Positions 1 through 6,505 are shown, numbered from the stretch's first letter. The stretch: 10,422 bases of DNA from Pseudomonadota bacterium (GCA_016195115.1 JACQAI010000279.1:1-10422), one strand, 5' to 3'. The notes: generated from the letters alone by a model not told the origin. Made by a program: numbers and translations.

Positions 1-311
1 GCCTTGCGCCACTGCGCGTGGTTGAGAAAGACGCGTACCGGCACGTGCGTGTCGCTCGCGAGCTTGCCCTGCTCGATCAGCAGCCGCATCGCGTGCCAGC
101 CGACGGCATCGCCGAGCAGCACGTAGAGCGTGCGCTCGGTGAACGCCGGCGCCCGACCGAGCGGCATGACGTCGAGCGGCGGCAGCGGGTCGCCCTGCAG
201 CATGCGGTTGGCCGCGACCGCGATGCCGGCGTCGTCGACCGCCCCCAGCACCGGCGCGAGCAGCGCGCCGAAGCGAACCTCGGCCGTCATGGCGTTGAGC
301 GGGCGTCCCAT
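1..311 (-). CDS. Hypothetical protein, 5' part only (runs off left edge)
   Basis: An open frame on the minus strand starts with ATG at 311 and continues without a stop to the window edge, giving about 103 visible residues beginning MGRPLNAMTAEVRFGALLAP. The start is supported by a GGAG Shine-Dalgarno at 319-322, seven bases upstream. The visible part holds hydrophobic stretches (FGALLAPVLGAV, TLYVLLGDAVGW) and a segment rich in Pro and Leu (GDPLPPLDVMPLGRAP), but no signal peptide or motif that I recognise. A later ATG at residue 8 is an alternative start with a less obvious ribosome binding site. The gene is divergent from the lipoprotein gene at 519, and the two share a 207-base intergenic region. 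The family is not recognised and no function is assigned. The reading frame and ribosome binding site make it a likely real gene. Confidence 0.6.
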   Translation of the reverse strand, partial: MGRPLNAMTAEVRFGALLAPVLGAVDDAGIAVAANRMLQGDPLPPLDVMPLGRAPAFTERTLYVLLGDAVGWHAMRLLIEQGKLASDTHVPVRVFLNHAQWRK

Positions 312-378
312 CGTTCGTCTCCGTGATCCCTTGGCGGGTGACGTTGGCGCGACCATCGCATTGAAAACGCCCGGCTCC

Positions 379-394
379 CGTGACTGGAGTCACA
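379..394. promoter_or_regulatory. CRP/FNR-type palindromic operator candidate
   Basis: The sequence CGTGACTGGAGTCACA matches the classical CRP pattern TGTGA-N6-TCACA at nine of ten specified bases, the only deviation being the first base. The core GTGACT-GG-AGTCAC is a perfect inverted repeat with six-base arms. It lies between the divergent starts at 311 (minus) and 519 (plus), where an activator or repressor could act on either gene. No regulator of this family is encoded in the window, so the protein that binds it is unknown. Confidence 0.45.
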
Positions 395-425
395 CCTAGG
401 CAATTTTAGGAAATTTCGCGCAGCA

Positions 426-456
426 TTGATTAGGCCTGTGACCATCGTCCTATATA
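426..456 (+). promoter_or_regulatory. Weak sigma-70-like promoter candidate for the lipoprotein gene
   Basis: TTGATT at 426-431 and TATATA at 451-456 each match four of six bases of the -35 and -10 consensus, with a long 19-base spacer. Transcription would begin near 463, leaving a leader of roughly 55 bases before the start at 519. This is one of the few AT-rich pockets in the intergenic region. The long spacer and partial matches keep confidence low. Confidence 0.25.
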
Positions 457-518
457 GAAGGCCATAGGCGGTGGCCGAACCGGCAGCCGGCCGGTAGGCT
501 GGCTGGGGAGACCACACG

Positions 519-1139
519 ATGGCGAGATCGGCCGGATCGGTGATTGCCCTGGCCGCCGCGCTGCTGCTCGCCGGCTGCGCGAGTTCGGCGCCGCGCGCTG
601 CAGCCCCACCCCCGCCGTCGCCGGCGGCGCAAGCCGCGCAGGCCGAGGCGCGCCAACGCCTCCACGCCGCCGAGCAATTGTGTCAGCAACTCGCCGGCGA
701 TCCGGCGTTGGCGCCGTTGCGCGGCCGCTTGCTCCCGCCCGACCCCGGCGTGCCGTGGACGCGCGCCATGATGGTCGATCCGAGTTACGCCGATGCGCGC
801 GATCGCGCGCTGTTGCGCATCATGGACGACAAGCGCGCGCACTGCCGTCAGGCCATGATCACCGCGAGCCCGGCGCAGGCGGTGCCGCTGTACGACTACT
901 GGGCGCGCCAGGACTCGGCGCTGGTCAAGCTCTACGACCGTCAGATGCCGATCGGCAGCTACAACCGCGCGATCGCCGACGCCCAGGCGCAGTTCGCGAT
1001 CGATCTCAACACCCAGCGCTCCGACACCGCGGCACGCGCCAACAACCCGAGCGCCGATCCGCCCGCGCCGGCGGCGGCGCCGCGCCCGGATGCGCCGCAA
1101 GTCTCGCTCGACAGCCTGCGCGCGCTCGGCGGCCGGTGA
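519..1139 (+). CDS. Putative lipoprotein of unknown function
   Basis: The 206-residue product starts with a short lipoprotein signal: MARS, a hydrophobic stretch (VIALAAALLLA, residues 8-18) and a lipobox LAGC ending at Cys20, the expected lipidation site. A Pro/Ala-rich linker follows (about 24-40), then a mostly helical, Ala/Gln-rich region with Cys55 and Cys109 (in QLCQQL and RAHCRQ), which might form a disulfide in the periplasm. The C-terminus is a Pro/Ala-rich low-complexity tail from about residue 173. The start is backed by GGGGAG at about 505-510. The gene is monocistronic here and converges on the GH130 gene, with only four bases between the two stop codons. I recognise no domain and infer only membrane anchoring; without a clear residue at position +2 for sorting, inner or outer membrane cannot be decided with confidence. 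Confidence 0.75.
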   Translation: MARSAGSVIALAAALLLAGCASSAPRAAAPPPPSPAAQAAQAEARQRLHAAEQLCQQLAGDPALAPLRGRLLPPDPGVPWTRAMMVDPSYADARDRALLRIMDDKRAHCRQAMITASPAQAVPLYDYWARQDSALVKLYDRQMPIGSYNRAIADAQAQFAIDLNTQRSDTAARANNPSADPPAPAAAPRPDAPQVSLDSLRALGGR

Positions 1140-1143
1140 GCGC

Positions 1144-2451
1144 CTAGACGCGCTCCATGGTCTGCATCAGCGCGGCGATCTTGATCGTCGCAACCTGGGA
1201 GAACGTGTCGGACACCGCATAGGGCAAGATGATCTGGTCGAGATGCCGCATGGCGCCGCAAGTGTAGACGACGTTGGGCACGTAGCCTTCGCGCTGCGAG
1301 GGTTCGGGGCGCACCAGCGGCTCGCGCGAGCGCGCGAGTACCTTGGAGGGATCGCGCTTGTCGAGCAAAGCCGCGCCGATCGAATAGCGTCGAACCGGGC
1401 CGACGCCGTGGGTCAGCAGCAGCCAGCCGTCGTCGAGCTCGACCGGCGACCCGCAATTGCCGATCTGGACGAACTCCCACGGGAACTGCGGCTTCAAGAG
1501 GGCGACGCCGCCATTCCACGTATGCAGATCGTCCGAATAGATCAGGTGGAGGTTCTCGTTGTCCTGCCGGCCGATCATGGCGTACTTGCCATCGATCCGG
1601 CGCGGGAACAGGGCCATGCCCTTGTTTCGGGTGGCGTCGCCCCGCAAGGGCGACATCCGAAAGGAAATGAAGTCGACGGTCTCGAGCAACTCCGACCTGA
1701 TCGCCTTGCCAGTGTAGGCGGTGTAGGTCGCGTAGAACTTCTTGGGCCCGCCATCGTCGAATTCGACGAAACGGGCATCCTCGATGCCGTTCGACTGGGA
1801 GTCGGTGACGGGAAAGATCACCCGCTCGCTGATATCCTCGTCGGCCTTGAAGATCACCTCGACCTCGTCGCCATCCGGACCTGCGGTCCGACTGCGCACG
1901 CGGGGGGTCGACGCGAGACGCGCCGTCGGATCGACGGTCATGCTGCCGTCGGCCGCGATGGTACCTGAGCGAAACGTCATCGAAGAAATATGCCCCTCGC
2001 CGACCGCACGAAGACTCAGGATGAAGCGGCGTCCGCCCGGCGGCGCACCCGACTGATCGGGATGGGCGACGATGCTCGGATTGAACAGCGCCGACGCCTC
2101 GAAGGAATATTCGTGCAGGAAATAGGCGCCGAGCAGTTGGCGCTGCGCCGCCGTGAAGACCGCATGGGCAGCAAGGGCATCCTCCATGTCGTCGGCGCGC
2201 GCCTCGAAGGTCGCTAACAGGTTGCGATGGCGACCGAGGAAGTTCTCGAGAACGTCGGCCAATTGGCTGGCCACCGCCTCGGGATCGAGCGCCAGGACGC
2301 GCGCGACGATGTGATTCGCCCGCGTCTTGTCGGTGGGATTGAGGTCCCGGGGTTCGGTCGCCGGCTTGAACGGGCGCACGACCACCCGCGCCGGATCGGG
2401 GCGGAGATAGAGAGCGTGCCGATTCAGGAACGTGGCAGGTAGGTCGTTCAC
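1144..2451 (-). CDS. GH130-family glycosidase / beta-mannoside phosphorylase-like protein
   Basis: This 435-residue product has the motif series of glycoside hydrolase family 130, a five-bladed beta-propeller family acting on beta-mannosides, often by phosphorolysis to release mannose-1-phosphate. Visible blocks are SALFNPSIV (120-128), LSLRAVGEGH (145-154), IEDARFVEF (223-231, corresponding to the family's ED-P-R block thought to carry the acid Asp, with Ala in place of Pro), KGMALFPRRIDGKYAMIGR (277-295), GSPVELDDGWLLLTHGV (334-350), ALLDKRDPSKVL (361-372) and GYVPNVVYTCG (389-399). About 115 residues before the first block form a helical extension. There is no signal peptide, so it should be cytoplasmic. 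The start is GTG at 2451, with GGA at 2458-2460 on the minus strand as a modest ribosome binding site; it begins 24 bases after the glycosyltransferase stop, indicating the last gene of the manA operon. Phosphorylase versus hydrolase, and linkage specificity, cannot be decided from the sequence. Confidence 0.88.
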   Translation of the reverse strand: MNDLPATFLNRHALYLRPDPARVVVRPFKPATEPRDLNPTDKTRANHIVARVLALDPEAVASQLADVLENFLGRHRNLLATFEARADDMEDALAAHAVFTAAQRQLLGAYFLHEYSFEASALFNPSIVAHPDQSGAPPGGRRFILSLRAVGEGHISSMTFRSGTIAADGSMTVDPTARLASTPRVRSRTAGPDGDEVEVIFKADEDISERVIFPVTDSQSNGIEDARFVEFDDGGPKKFYATYTAYTGKAIRSELLETVDFISFRMSPLRGDATRNKGMALFPRRIDGKYAMIGRQDNENLHLIYSDDLHTWNGGVALLKPQFPWEFVQIGNCGSPVELDDGWLLLTHGVGPVRRYSIGAALLDKRDPSKVLARSREPLVRPEPSQREGYVPNVVYTCGAMRHLDQIILPYAVSDTFSQVATIKIAALMQTMERV

Positions 2452-2475
2452 TGGGATTCCACGGGGTTCACGCGC

Positions 2476-4752
2476 CTAGGCCAAGCGCGGCATGAACTTG
2501 CTGCGGCCCTCGCCGACGCGAGCAAGCTGCCGCATCTGCGCGAGGCCGAGGAGATAGGACACGACGGACTCGCCGCCCCGGTTCTCGTTCGGTCGGTCGG
2601 GATGCAGGCCGTCCCGACAGCCGCCGGTGTCCAGATCGACGAGCGGCGACGACAGGTCGTTGCTGCCAAGAAACCATGCGAGCGCGCGCGCCGCGTGATC
2701 CTTCCATTCGACGTCGCCATCCGCACGCCACGCCGCGAGGCAAGCGGCGATCGTCGCCGCGGCTTCCACGGGTTGCTGATCGAACGCCTTTGGCGGCTGC
2801 CGTTTGGTGCCGAAGCTCGCCGTGCCGACCGGCCGGAAAAGACCCGCCGCCGTGGTCTGCTGCGTCATGAGCCAGCGCAAGGATCTCAAACCGGCTTGGA
2901 CATAGTCCGGCCGGCCGGTCGCGGCGCCGGTGACGATCAAGGCCTGGGACAGGCGCGCGTTGTCGTAGGCGAGCCCCTCCTCGAACCACACCCAATCGCT
3001 CGTCGTCACCGCCGCCAGGATCGCCATCAACCGGTCGGCAAGGCGCTGGCGGAGAGGTGCGACCAGAGCATCCCCGGGAGTCGCGGCGCAATAGGCGTCC
3101 AGGCCGAGCAGGGTGAACGCCCAGGCGCGCGGCGAGCGAAAGCTTTCCGCGCTCGCCAGCGCCTCGACGAACAGGGCGGCGGCCCACCGGCGCCGCGACG
3201 GGCTGGCATCGCTGCGGGCACACTCGGCCAACGCCCAGAGGGTTCGCCCATGGCTGTCCTCCGAGCCGCTGTCCTCGAGCCAGCGGCGATCGAAGCTCAT
3301 GAAGTTTCGGAAGCGTCGCGTGCGGGGATTCCAGGCATGCTGGACAAAGGCGGCCAGCCGCGCCGTCAACACCTCGGGCAGACGCTCCTCACCAGGGTCG
3401 TTGAGCGCACACGCCAGCAGCAGCGCGCGGGCATTGTCGTCGACGCAATAGCCGTGGCGACGATCCGGCACCGAGTGAACCGCGTGCTGGAACAGCCCGG
3501 TGTCGTCGCACATCGACAGAAAATGGTCGAGCTGCAGCTCTGGCGGAGCGGGGATGTCGGTCACCGGCGCGCGCTGGTCGCGACGCGAGATTACCATGAG
3601 GTGATGTCGCCGCCGTGCGCCTTCGAATGCGCCAAGGTAGCGCTCCGCGGTTCGCTCCCATGTCATCGCGCGACTGCTCGAATAGGCGTGCCGGCGCATG
3701 GCCTGCCGTCGCGTATCGTCGGTCAGCAATTCCGCAATCGCCCTGCCGGTCGCAGTCGAATCGCCAAACGGCACCAGAACGCCGCGGTCCTCGGCCAACA
3801 GTTCCCGCGCGTGCCAGTACGGCGTCGAGACGATCGCTTTTCCCAGTCCGAAGCTGTAGGCCAGCGTGCCCGACGTCATCTGCGCTTCGTTGAGATACGG
3901 CGTCACGTAGACGTCGCACATCGAGATGAAGCCGAGCAACGTCGGCCGATCGACGAATTGGTCGAGAAATACGACATGGTCCTCGACCCCCAGCTCGCGT
4001 GCGCGCGCCACCAGGCTCTCGCGGTAGGCCTCGCCCTGGCGCCGCACGAGATTGGGATGGGTGGCGCCGAGAACGACATACACGGCATCGGCGCGGCGCT
4101 TCAGGATCTCGGGCATGGCATCGATCACGACTTCGATGCCCTTGTTGGGGGACAGCAGACCGAAGGTCAGAATGACGGACCTGCCGCTGAACCCGAACTT
4201 TGCCTTGGCCTGGTCGGGCTCGACGAATGCGACGTCGGGAATCCCGTGCGGCATGACCTCGATCTTTTCCGCCGGCACCCGGTAAACGGTCCGCAGCACC
4301 TCTCGACCTTTCTCGGCCATCACGACGACCCGCGATGACACATCGACGATGCGATCCAAGACGTCGCGTTGTGCCGGCGTTGGCCCGGCGAGCACCGTAT
4401 GGAACGTCGTGATGACCGGCATGGTCAGCCGCGACAGCAGCGGCACGATGTGAGCCCCGGCGTCACCGCCGAAAATGCCGAATTCATGCTGGAGGGAAAC
4501 GCCGTCGAAGTAGCCGGCATTCAAGAAGTCCGCCGCACCGACGTAGTCTTCTATCTTGTCGTCGTTGACCTCGAGGCGGACGGTGGGTGGATAGTCGTAG
4601 ACTTGACCATGGTCCGTCATCGCGACGATGCAGGTCTCGAGGTCGGCGCGTGACGTTGCGATCGCGCACTGCAGATCGGTCGTGAAGGTGGCGATGCCGC
4701 AGCGCCGCGGCAGTGCATTGCCGATGAACGCCAACCGGCTCAGGTTGCTCAT
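2476..4752 (-). CDS. GT-B (GT4-like) glycosyltransferase fused to an (alpha/alpha)6 glycosidase-like domain
   Basis: The 758-residue product has two parts. Residues 1-380 form a GT-B glycosyltransferase of the group 1 type: PRRCGIATFTTDL (15-27) in the N-terminal Rossmann domain, LQHEFGIFGGDAG (87-99), MPHGIPD (167-173), TFGLLSPNKGIEVVIDAMP (196-214), the acceptor-proximal segment TPYLNEAQMTSGTLAYSFG (284-302) and a WERTAERYL closing helix (365-373). In the usual E-X7-E donor motif the first Glu is E289, while the second position is Leu297. Residues about 400-745 resemble a helical barrel with conserved-looking acidic clusters: YCVDDNARALLLA (435-447), GSEDSHGRTLWALAE (496-510), EEGLAYDNARLSQAL (591-605), FDQQPVEAAATIAA (657-670) and ENRGGESVVSYLLGL (723-737). 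No signal peptide or membrane span is seen, so it should be cytosolic. The start has an excellent GGAGGT six bases upstream and overlaps the manA stop (ATGA), implying translational coupling. The donor is probably a nucleotide sugar, GDP-mannose being favoured by context only. Confidence 0.88.
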   Translation of the reverse strand: MSNLSRLAFIGNALPRRCGIATFTTDLQCAIATSRADLETCIVAMTDHGQVYDYPPTVRLEVNDDKIEDYVGAADFLNAGYFDGVSLQHEFGIFGGDAGAHIVPLLSRLTMPVITTFHTVLAGPTPAQRDVLDRIVDVSSRVVVMAEKGREVLRTVYRVPAEKIEVMPHGIPDVAFVEPDQAKAKFGFSGRSVILTFGLLSPNKGIEVVIDAMPEILKRRADAVYVVLGATHPNLVRRQGEAYRESLVARARELGVEDHVVFLDQFVDRPTLLGFISMCDVYVTPYLNEAQMTSGTLAYSFGLGKAIVSTPYWHARELLAEDRGVLVPFGDSTATGRAIAELLTDDTRRQAMRRHAYSSSRAMTWERTAERYLGAFEGARRRHHLMVISRRDQRAPVTDIPAPPELQLDHFLSMCDDTGLFQHAVHSVPDRRHGYCVDDNARALLLACALNDPGEERLPEVLTARLAAFVQHAWNPRTRRFRNFMSFDRRWLEDSGSEDSHGRTLWALAECARSDASPSRRRWAAALFVEALASAESFRSPRAWAFTLLGLDAYCAATPGDALVAPLRQRLADRLMAILAAVTTSDWVWFEEGLAYDNARLSQALIVTGAATGRPDYVQAGLRSLRWLMTQQTTAAGLFRPVGTASFGTKRQPPKAFDQQPVEAAATIAACLAAWRADGDVEWKDHAARALAWFLGSNDLSSPLVDLDTGGCRDGLHPDRPNENRGGESVVSYLLGLAQMRQLARVGEGRSKFMPRLA

Positions 4753-5711
4753 GGTCGCACCTCCGTCGAGCCGATTCGTGTCCGCGCCGGTGCCCGACGA
4801 GGATGGGCCAGCCCCGCAAAGGTGCGGATCGTGGCGCCGGCATACTCGCCGCCAAGGCAGCGCAATAGGTCCACGCGCGGCTCCGGGCCGACATAGGCGA
4901 CCAGACCCTTGAGACCCTCGGCCCCCACCGTGATGCCGGTGCGATCGGCACCCAGGAAGACGGCCTCACCGATGCCGGCGGTCAGCGCACCGACCCGGGC
5001 ATGCCCCTCGAGCACGAGGAGCCAGGTCTCGCGCTCGACGTCGAGCTGCCAGTGCGATCCCGCCACGAGCTCGATCAGCTCGAGCACGAACGGCGGGCTG
5101 GCGACCAGGACAGTCCGGGCGTCGGTCAGGCGCCTCGGCGGCGCCTGGTATCGCGCCGGCTGCGCGTGCGCGGCGGCCGCCACGGCGTTCTCCACATGGA
5201 GCTCGCGCGCCCGACCATGGTCGAACAGGCGGAACGTCGCGTCGCTTCGCTGCTGGATCTCGGCGATCACGAGGCCGGCGCCAATGGCGTGGATCGTGCC
5301 GGCCGGAACGAAAACCACGTCGCCTTTGCTGACAGGGTGCCATTGCACGAGGTCCGTGATCGAGCCGTCCTCGATCGCGGCGCGCAGTTGCGCAGCGGCC
5401 AGCGGCTGCTTGAGCCCGACGGCGACCTTGGCGTTGGACGTTGCGGACAGGATGTACCAGGCCTCGGTCTTGCCGCCTGCCAGGCCGATCGATCGGGCGA
5501 ATTCGTCGTCCGGATGGACCTGGATGGACAGTGGCTCGGTGGTGAACAGCAATTTGAGAAGCAAGGCCGGGTCCGGCGCGCTCGTGTTGGGGCGCTGAAA
5601 CCACAGTTCGCCGATCGCGGCGCCGTCGTGATGACGCGCGCTCCAGGGCCGGAGGTCGGTGCTTCCCCAGGGTTTGTGCACGACCCGCACGCCGGCGTGT
5701 TCGATCGCCAT
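4749..5711 (-). CDS. manA: Type I mannose-6-phosphate isomerase
   Basis: This enzyme interconverts fructose-6-phosphate and mannose-6-phosphate in the cytoplasm, the entry step to GDP-mannose. The 320-residue product is the short cupin-type form, similar in size to Bacillus-type ManA and shorter than the roughly 390-residue E. coli enzyme. Metal ligands expected for the family are present: Q64 and H66 in SIQVHPDDE, E83 in GKTEAWYIL and H141 in VPAGTIHAIGAG. The catalytic-type Arg161 lies in SDATFRLFDHGR. The C-terminal half (about 210-300) is a second cupin-like beta domain. The N-terminal HKPWG (12-16) is typical. The start at 5711 has AGGAG about seven bases upstream. It is the first gene of the three-gene operon; its stop overlaps the next start by four bases. 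The context suggests it supplies mannose units to the glycosyltransferase and to GDP-mannose synthesis, with the remaining pathway enzymes encoded elsewhere. Confidence 0.93.
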   Translation of the reverse strand: MAIEHAGVRVVHKPWGSTDLRPWSARHHDGAAIGELWFQRPNTSAPDPALLLKLLFTTEPLSIQVHPDDEFARSIGLAGGKTEAWYILSATSNAKVAVGLKQPLAAAQLRAAIEDGSITDLVQWHPVSKGDVVFVPAGTIHAIGAGLVIAEIQQRSDATFRLFDHGRARELHVENAVAAAAHAQPARYQAPPRRLTDARTVLVASPPFVLELIELVAGSHWQLDVERETWLLVLEGHARVGALTAGIGEAVFLGADRTGITVGAEGLKGLVAYVGPEPRVDLLRCLGGEYAGATIRTFAGLAHPRRAPARTRIGSTEVRP

Positions 5712-5824
5712 GACAGACTCCTGGTGCGAAGGCGCGTGCTGACGCCTTCGGACGACGCGCCAGGGCGGCAGCGTCGGTCGCGGCCATCGAATGTCGTTTG
5801 CAGCAGTCGTGCGGCGATGGTGCG

Positions 5825-5838
5825 GCTCGAGTTCGAGC
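5825..5838. promoter_or_regulatory. 14-base palindrome, possible operator upstream of manA
   Basis: GCTCGA-GT-TCGAGC is a perfect inverted repeat with six-base arms and a two-base centre, 114 bases upstream of the manA start. Its spacing suits a helix-turn-helix dimer, and it would lie downstream of the promoter candidate at 5927-5955 for transcription towards manA. The matching regulator is not known, and short GC palindromes can arise by chance in such DNA. Confidence 0.25.
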
Positions 5839-5926
5839 TCTCGCCGCCCTTCGTCGAATGCGCGTTTAGTCGGCAGGAACCGTCCGGTCCAAAGCCAGCG
5901 CCCCGCCGCTGGCCGTCGAAGTCGGT

Positions 5927-5955
5927 TTCAGACGCGAAGCAAGATAGAGAGTCAA
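5927..5955 (-). promoter_or_regulatory. Promoter candidate for the manA operon
   Basis: On the minus strand TTGACT (5950-5955) matches five of six bases of the -35 consensus; 17 bases later TCTGAA (5927-5932) is a poor -10 with three of six matches. A strong TTGAC with a weak -10 is common in Alphaproteobacteria. Transcription would begin near 5920, giving a leader of about 210 bases before manA that includes the palindrome at 5825-5838 and the hairpins at 5727-5761. Confidence 0.25.
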
Positions 5956-6256
5956 GAAGTACTGTCAGCCCCGGTCACTAAATCTCTCTTGGCGCGAGCC
6001 AAGTCGTCAGGCCGGCGACCGGTTCGCCTAACATGGCCCGCGCCAACGAAACTACAAGGCGGCGACAAGAACTTCCTCGGATCGCCGGTTTTGCACAGAA
6101 ATTCGCGCGCGATCGAAAATAGAATTTGCAAGTCGGTCGTCGCGCCCCATATGCCGGATCTGCTGAAATCGGTCCGCGGCAGCAATGGATTTGTCCGCGA
6201 CCCGGCCGCTGAGCAGCCGATGCCCTCCGGGGCAGTCCGAGCCTTGGGGGGATTTG

Positions 6257-6448
6257 ATGCGGTCCAGCGAGACGCTGCGCGCCAAGGCCCGTTGGTATCG
6301 CGCCATGGCCGCCCGTGAGATCGGGGAAGACCAGGAAAAATTCCTCGCCGTCGCGCGGGGCTTTGACGCCAGGGCGCAGGATCGCGAAGCGCACGCAGCG
6401 ACGTCCGCAGAACTCCTCAAGCTGCGGCGGGGGCGGCACAGGCGATAG
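6257..6448 (+). CDS. Small hypothetical protein (63 residues)
   Basis: The frame encodes MRSSETLRAKARWYRAMAAR followed by a charged, helix-prone body ending in KLRRGRHRR. The start ATG at 6257 is chosen over the upstream ATG at 6185 because a GGGGGG purine run (6246-6251) lies five bases before it. Codon choice has the strong G/C third-position bias of neighbouring genes. The sequence suggests one or two amphipathic helices, with no membrane span, cysteine cluster or signal peptide. It is followed by the MucR gene after 57 bases on the same strand and may be co-transcribed with it. The family is not recognised; a function cannot be given. The main doubt is whether so short a frame is real, though start signals and composition favour it. 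Confidence 0.55.
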   Translation: MRSSETLRAKARWYRAMAAREIGEDQEKFLAVARGFDARAQDREAHAATSAELLKLRRGRHRR

Positions 6449-6470
6449 CGCTCAAGCACTCGATCGGCCG

Positions 6471-6481
6471 GGTCCAGGACC
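6471..6481. promoter_or_regulatory. Short palindrome upstream of the MucR gene
   Basis: GGTCC-A-GGACC is a perfect 11-base palindrome, followed by another GGTCC at 6482-6486, starting 35 bases before the MucR start. The position would suit a repressor site or autoregulation, but the site is short and GC-rich, unlike the AT-rich targets usual for MucR. Confidence 0.2.
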
Positions 6482-6505
6482 GGTCCAACAGGAACGGAAC
6501 TTACA

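Larger units (their letters stand above)
5712..6256. other. Intergenic region between divergent manA operon and mucR unit
   Basis: These 545 bases hold no convincing gene; frames that span them lack a ribosome binding site and run into genes on either side. Structures seen are two mutually exclusive inverted repeats at 5727-5761 in the manA leader, a 14-base palindrome at 5825-5838, a promoter-like TTGACT on the minus strand at 5950-5955, and an AT-rich pocket at about 6111-6132 unlike the surrounding GC-rich DNA. The last is the type of sequence that MucR/Ros proteins prefer. The region is long enough to hold control elements for both the manA operon and the mucR unit. Confidence 0.5.

Noticed and set aside
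1090..1968. A 292-residue plus-strand frame over the GH130 gene and the lipoprotein end
   Set aside because: The opposite strand carries unmistakable GH130 motifs and the plus frame has no ribosome binding site or recognisable domain.
2602..4338. A 578-residue open frame antisense to the glycosyltransferase fusion
   Set aside because: It lies wholly within a gene with clear family motifs on the other strand, is very rich in Arg, and shows no domain; it is a by-product of high GC codon use.
5876..5900. GGAAC as half of an EcfG-type general stress promoter
   Set aside because: No CGTT at 16-17 bases downstream; the same test failed for the GGAAC copies at 6491-6500 and the one in the 6941-7157 region.
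5791..6318. A 175-residue plus-strand frame across the intergenic region
   Set aside because: No ribosome binding site, Arg/Ser-rich composition, no domain, and it overlaps the better-started 63-residue frame.
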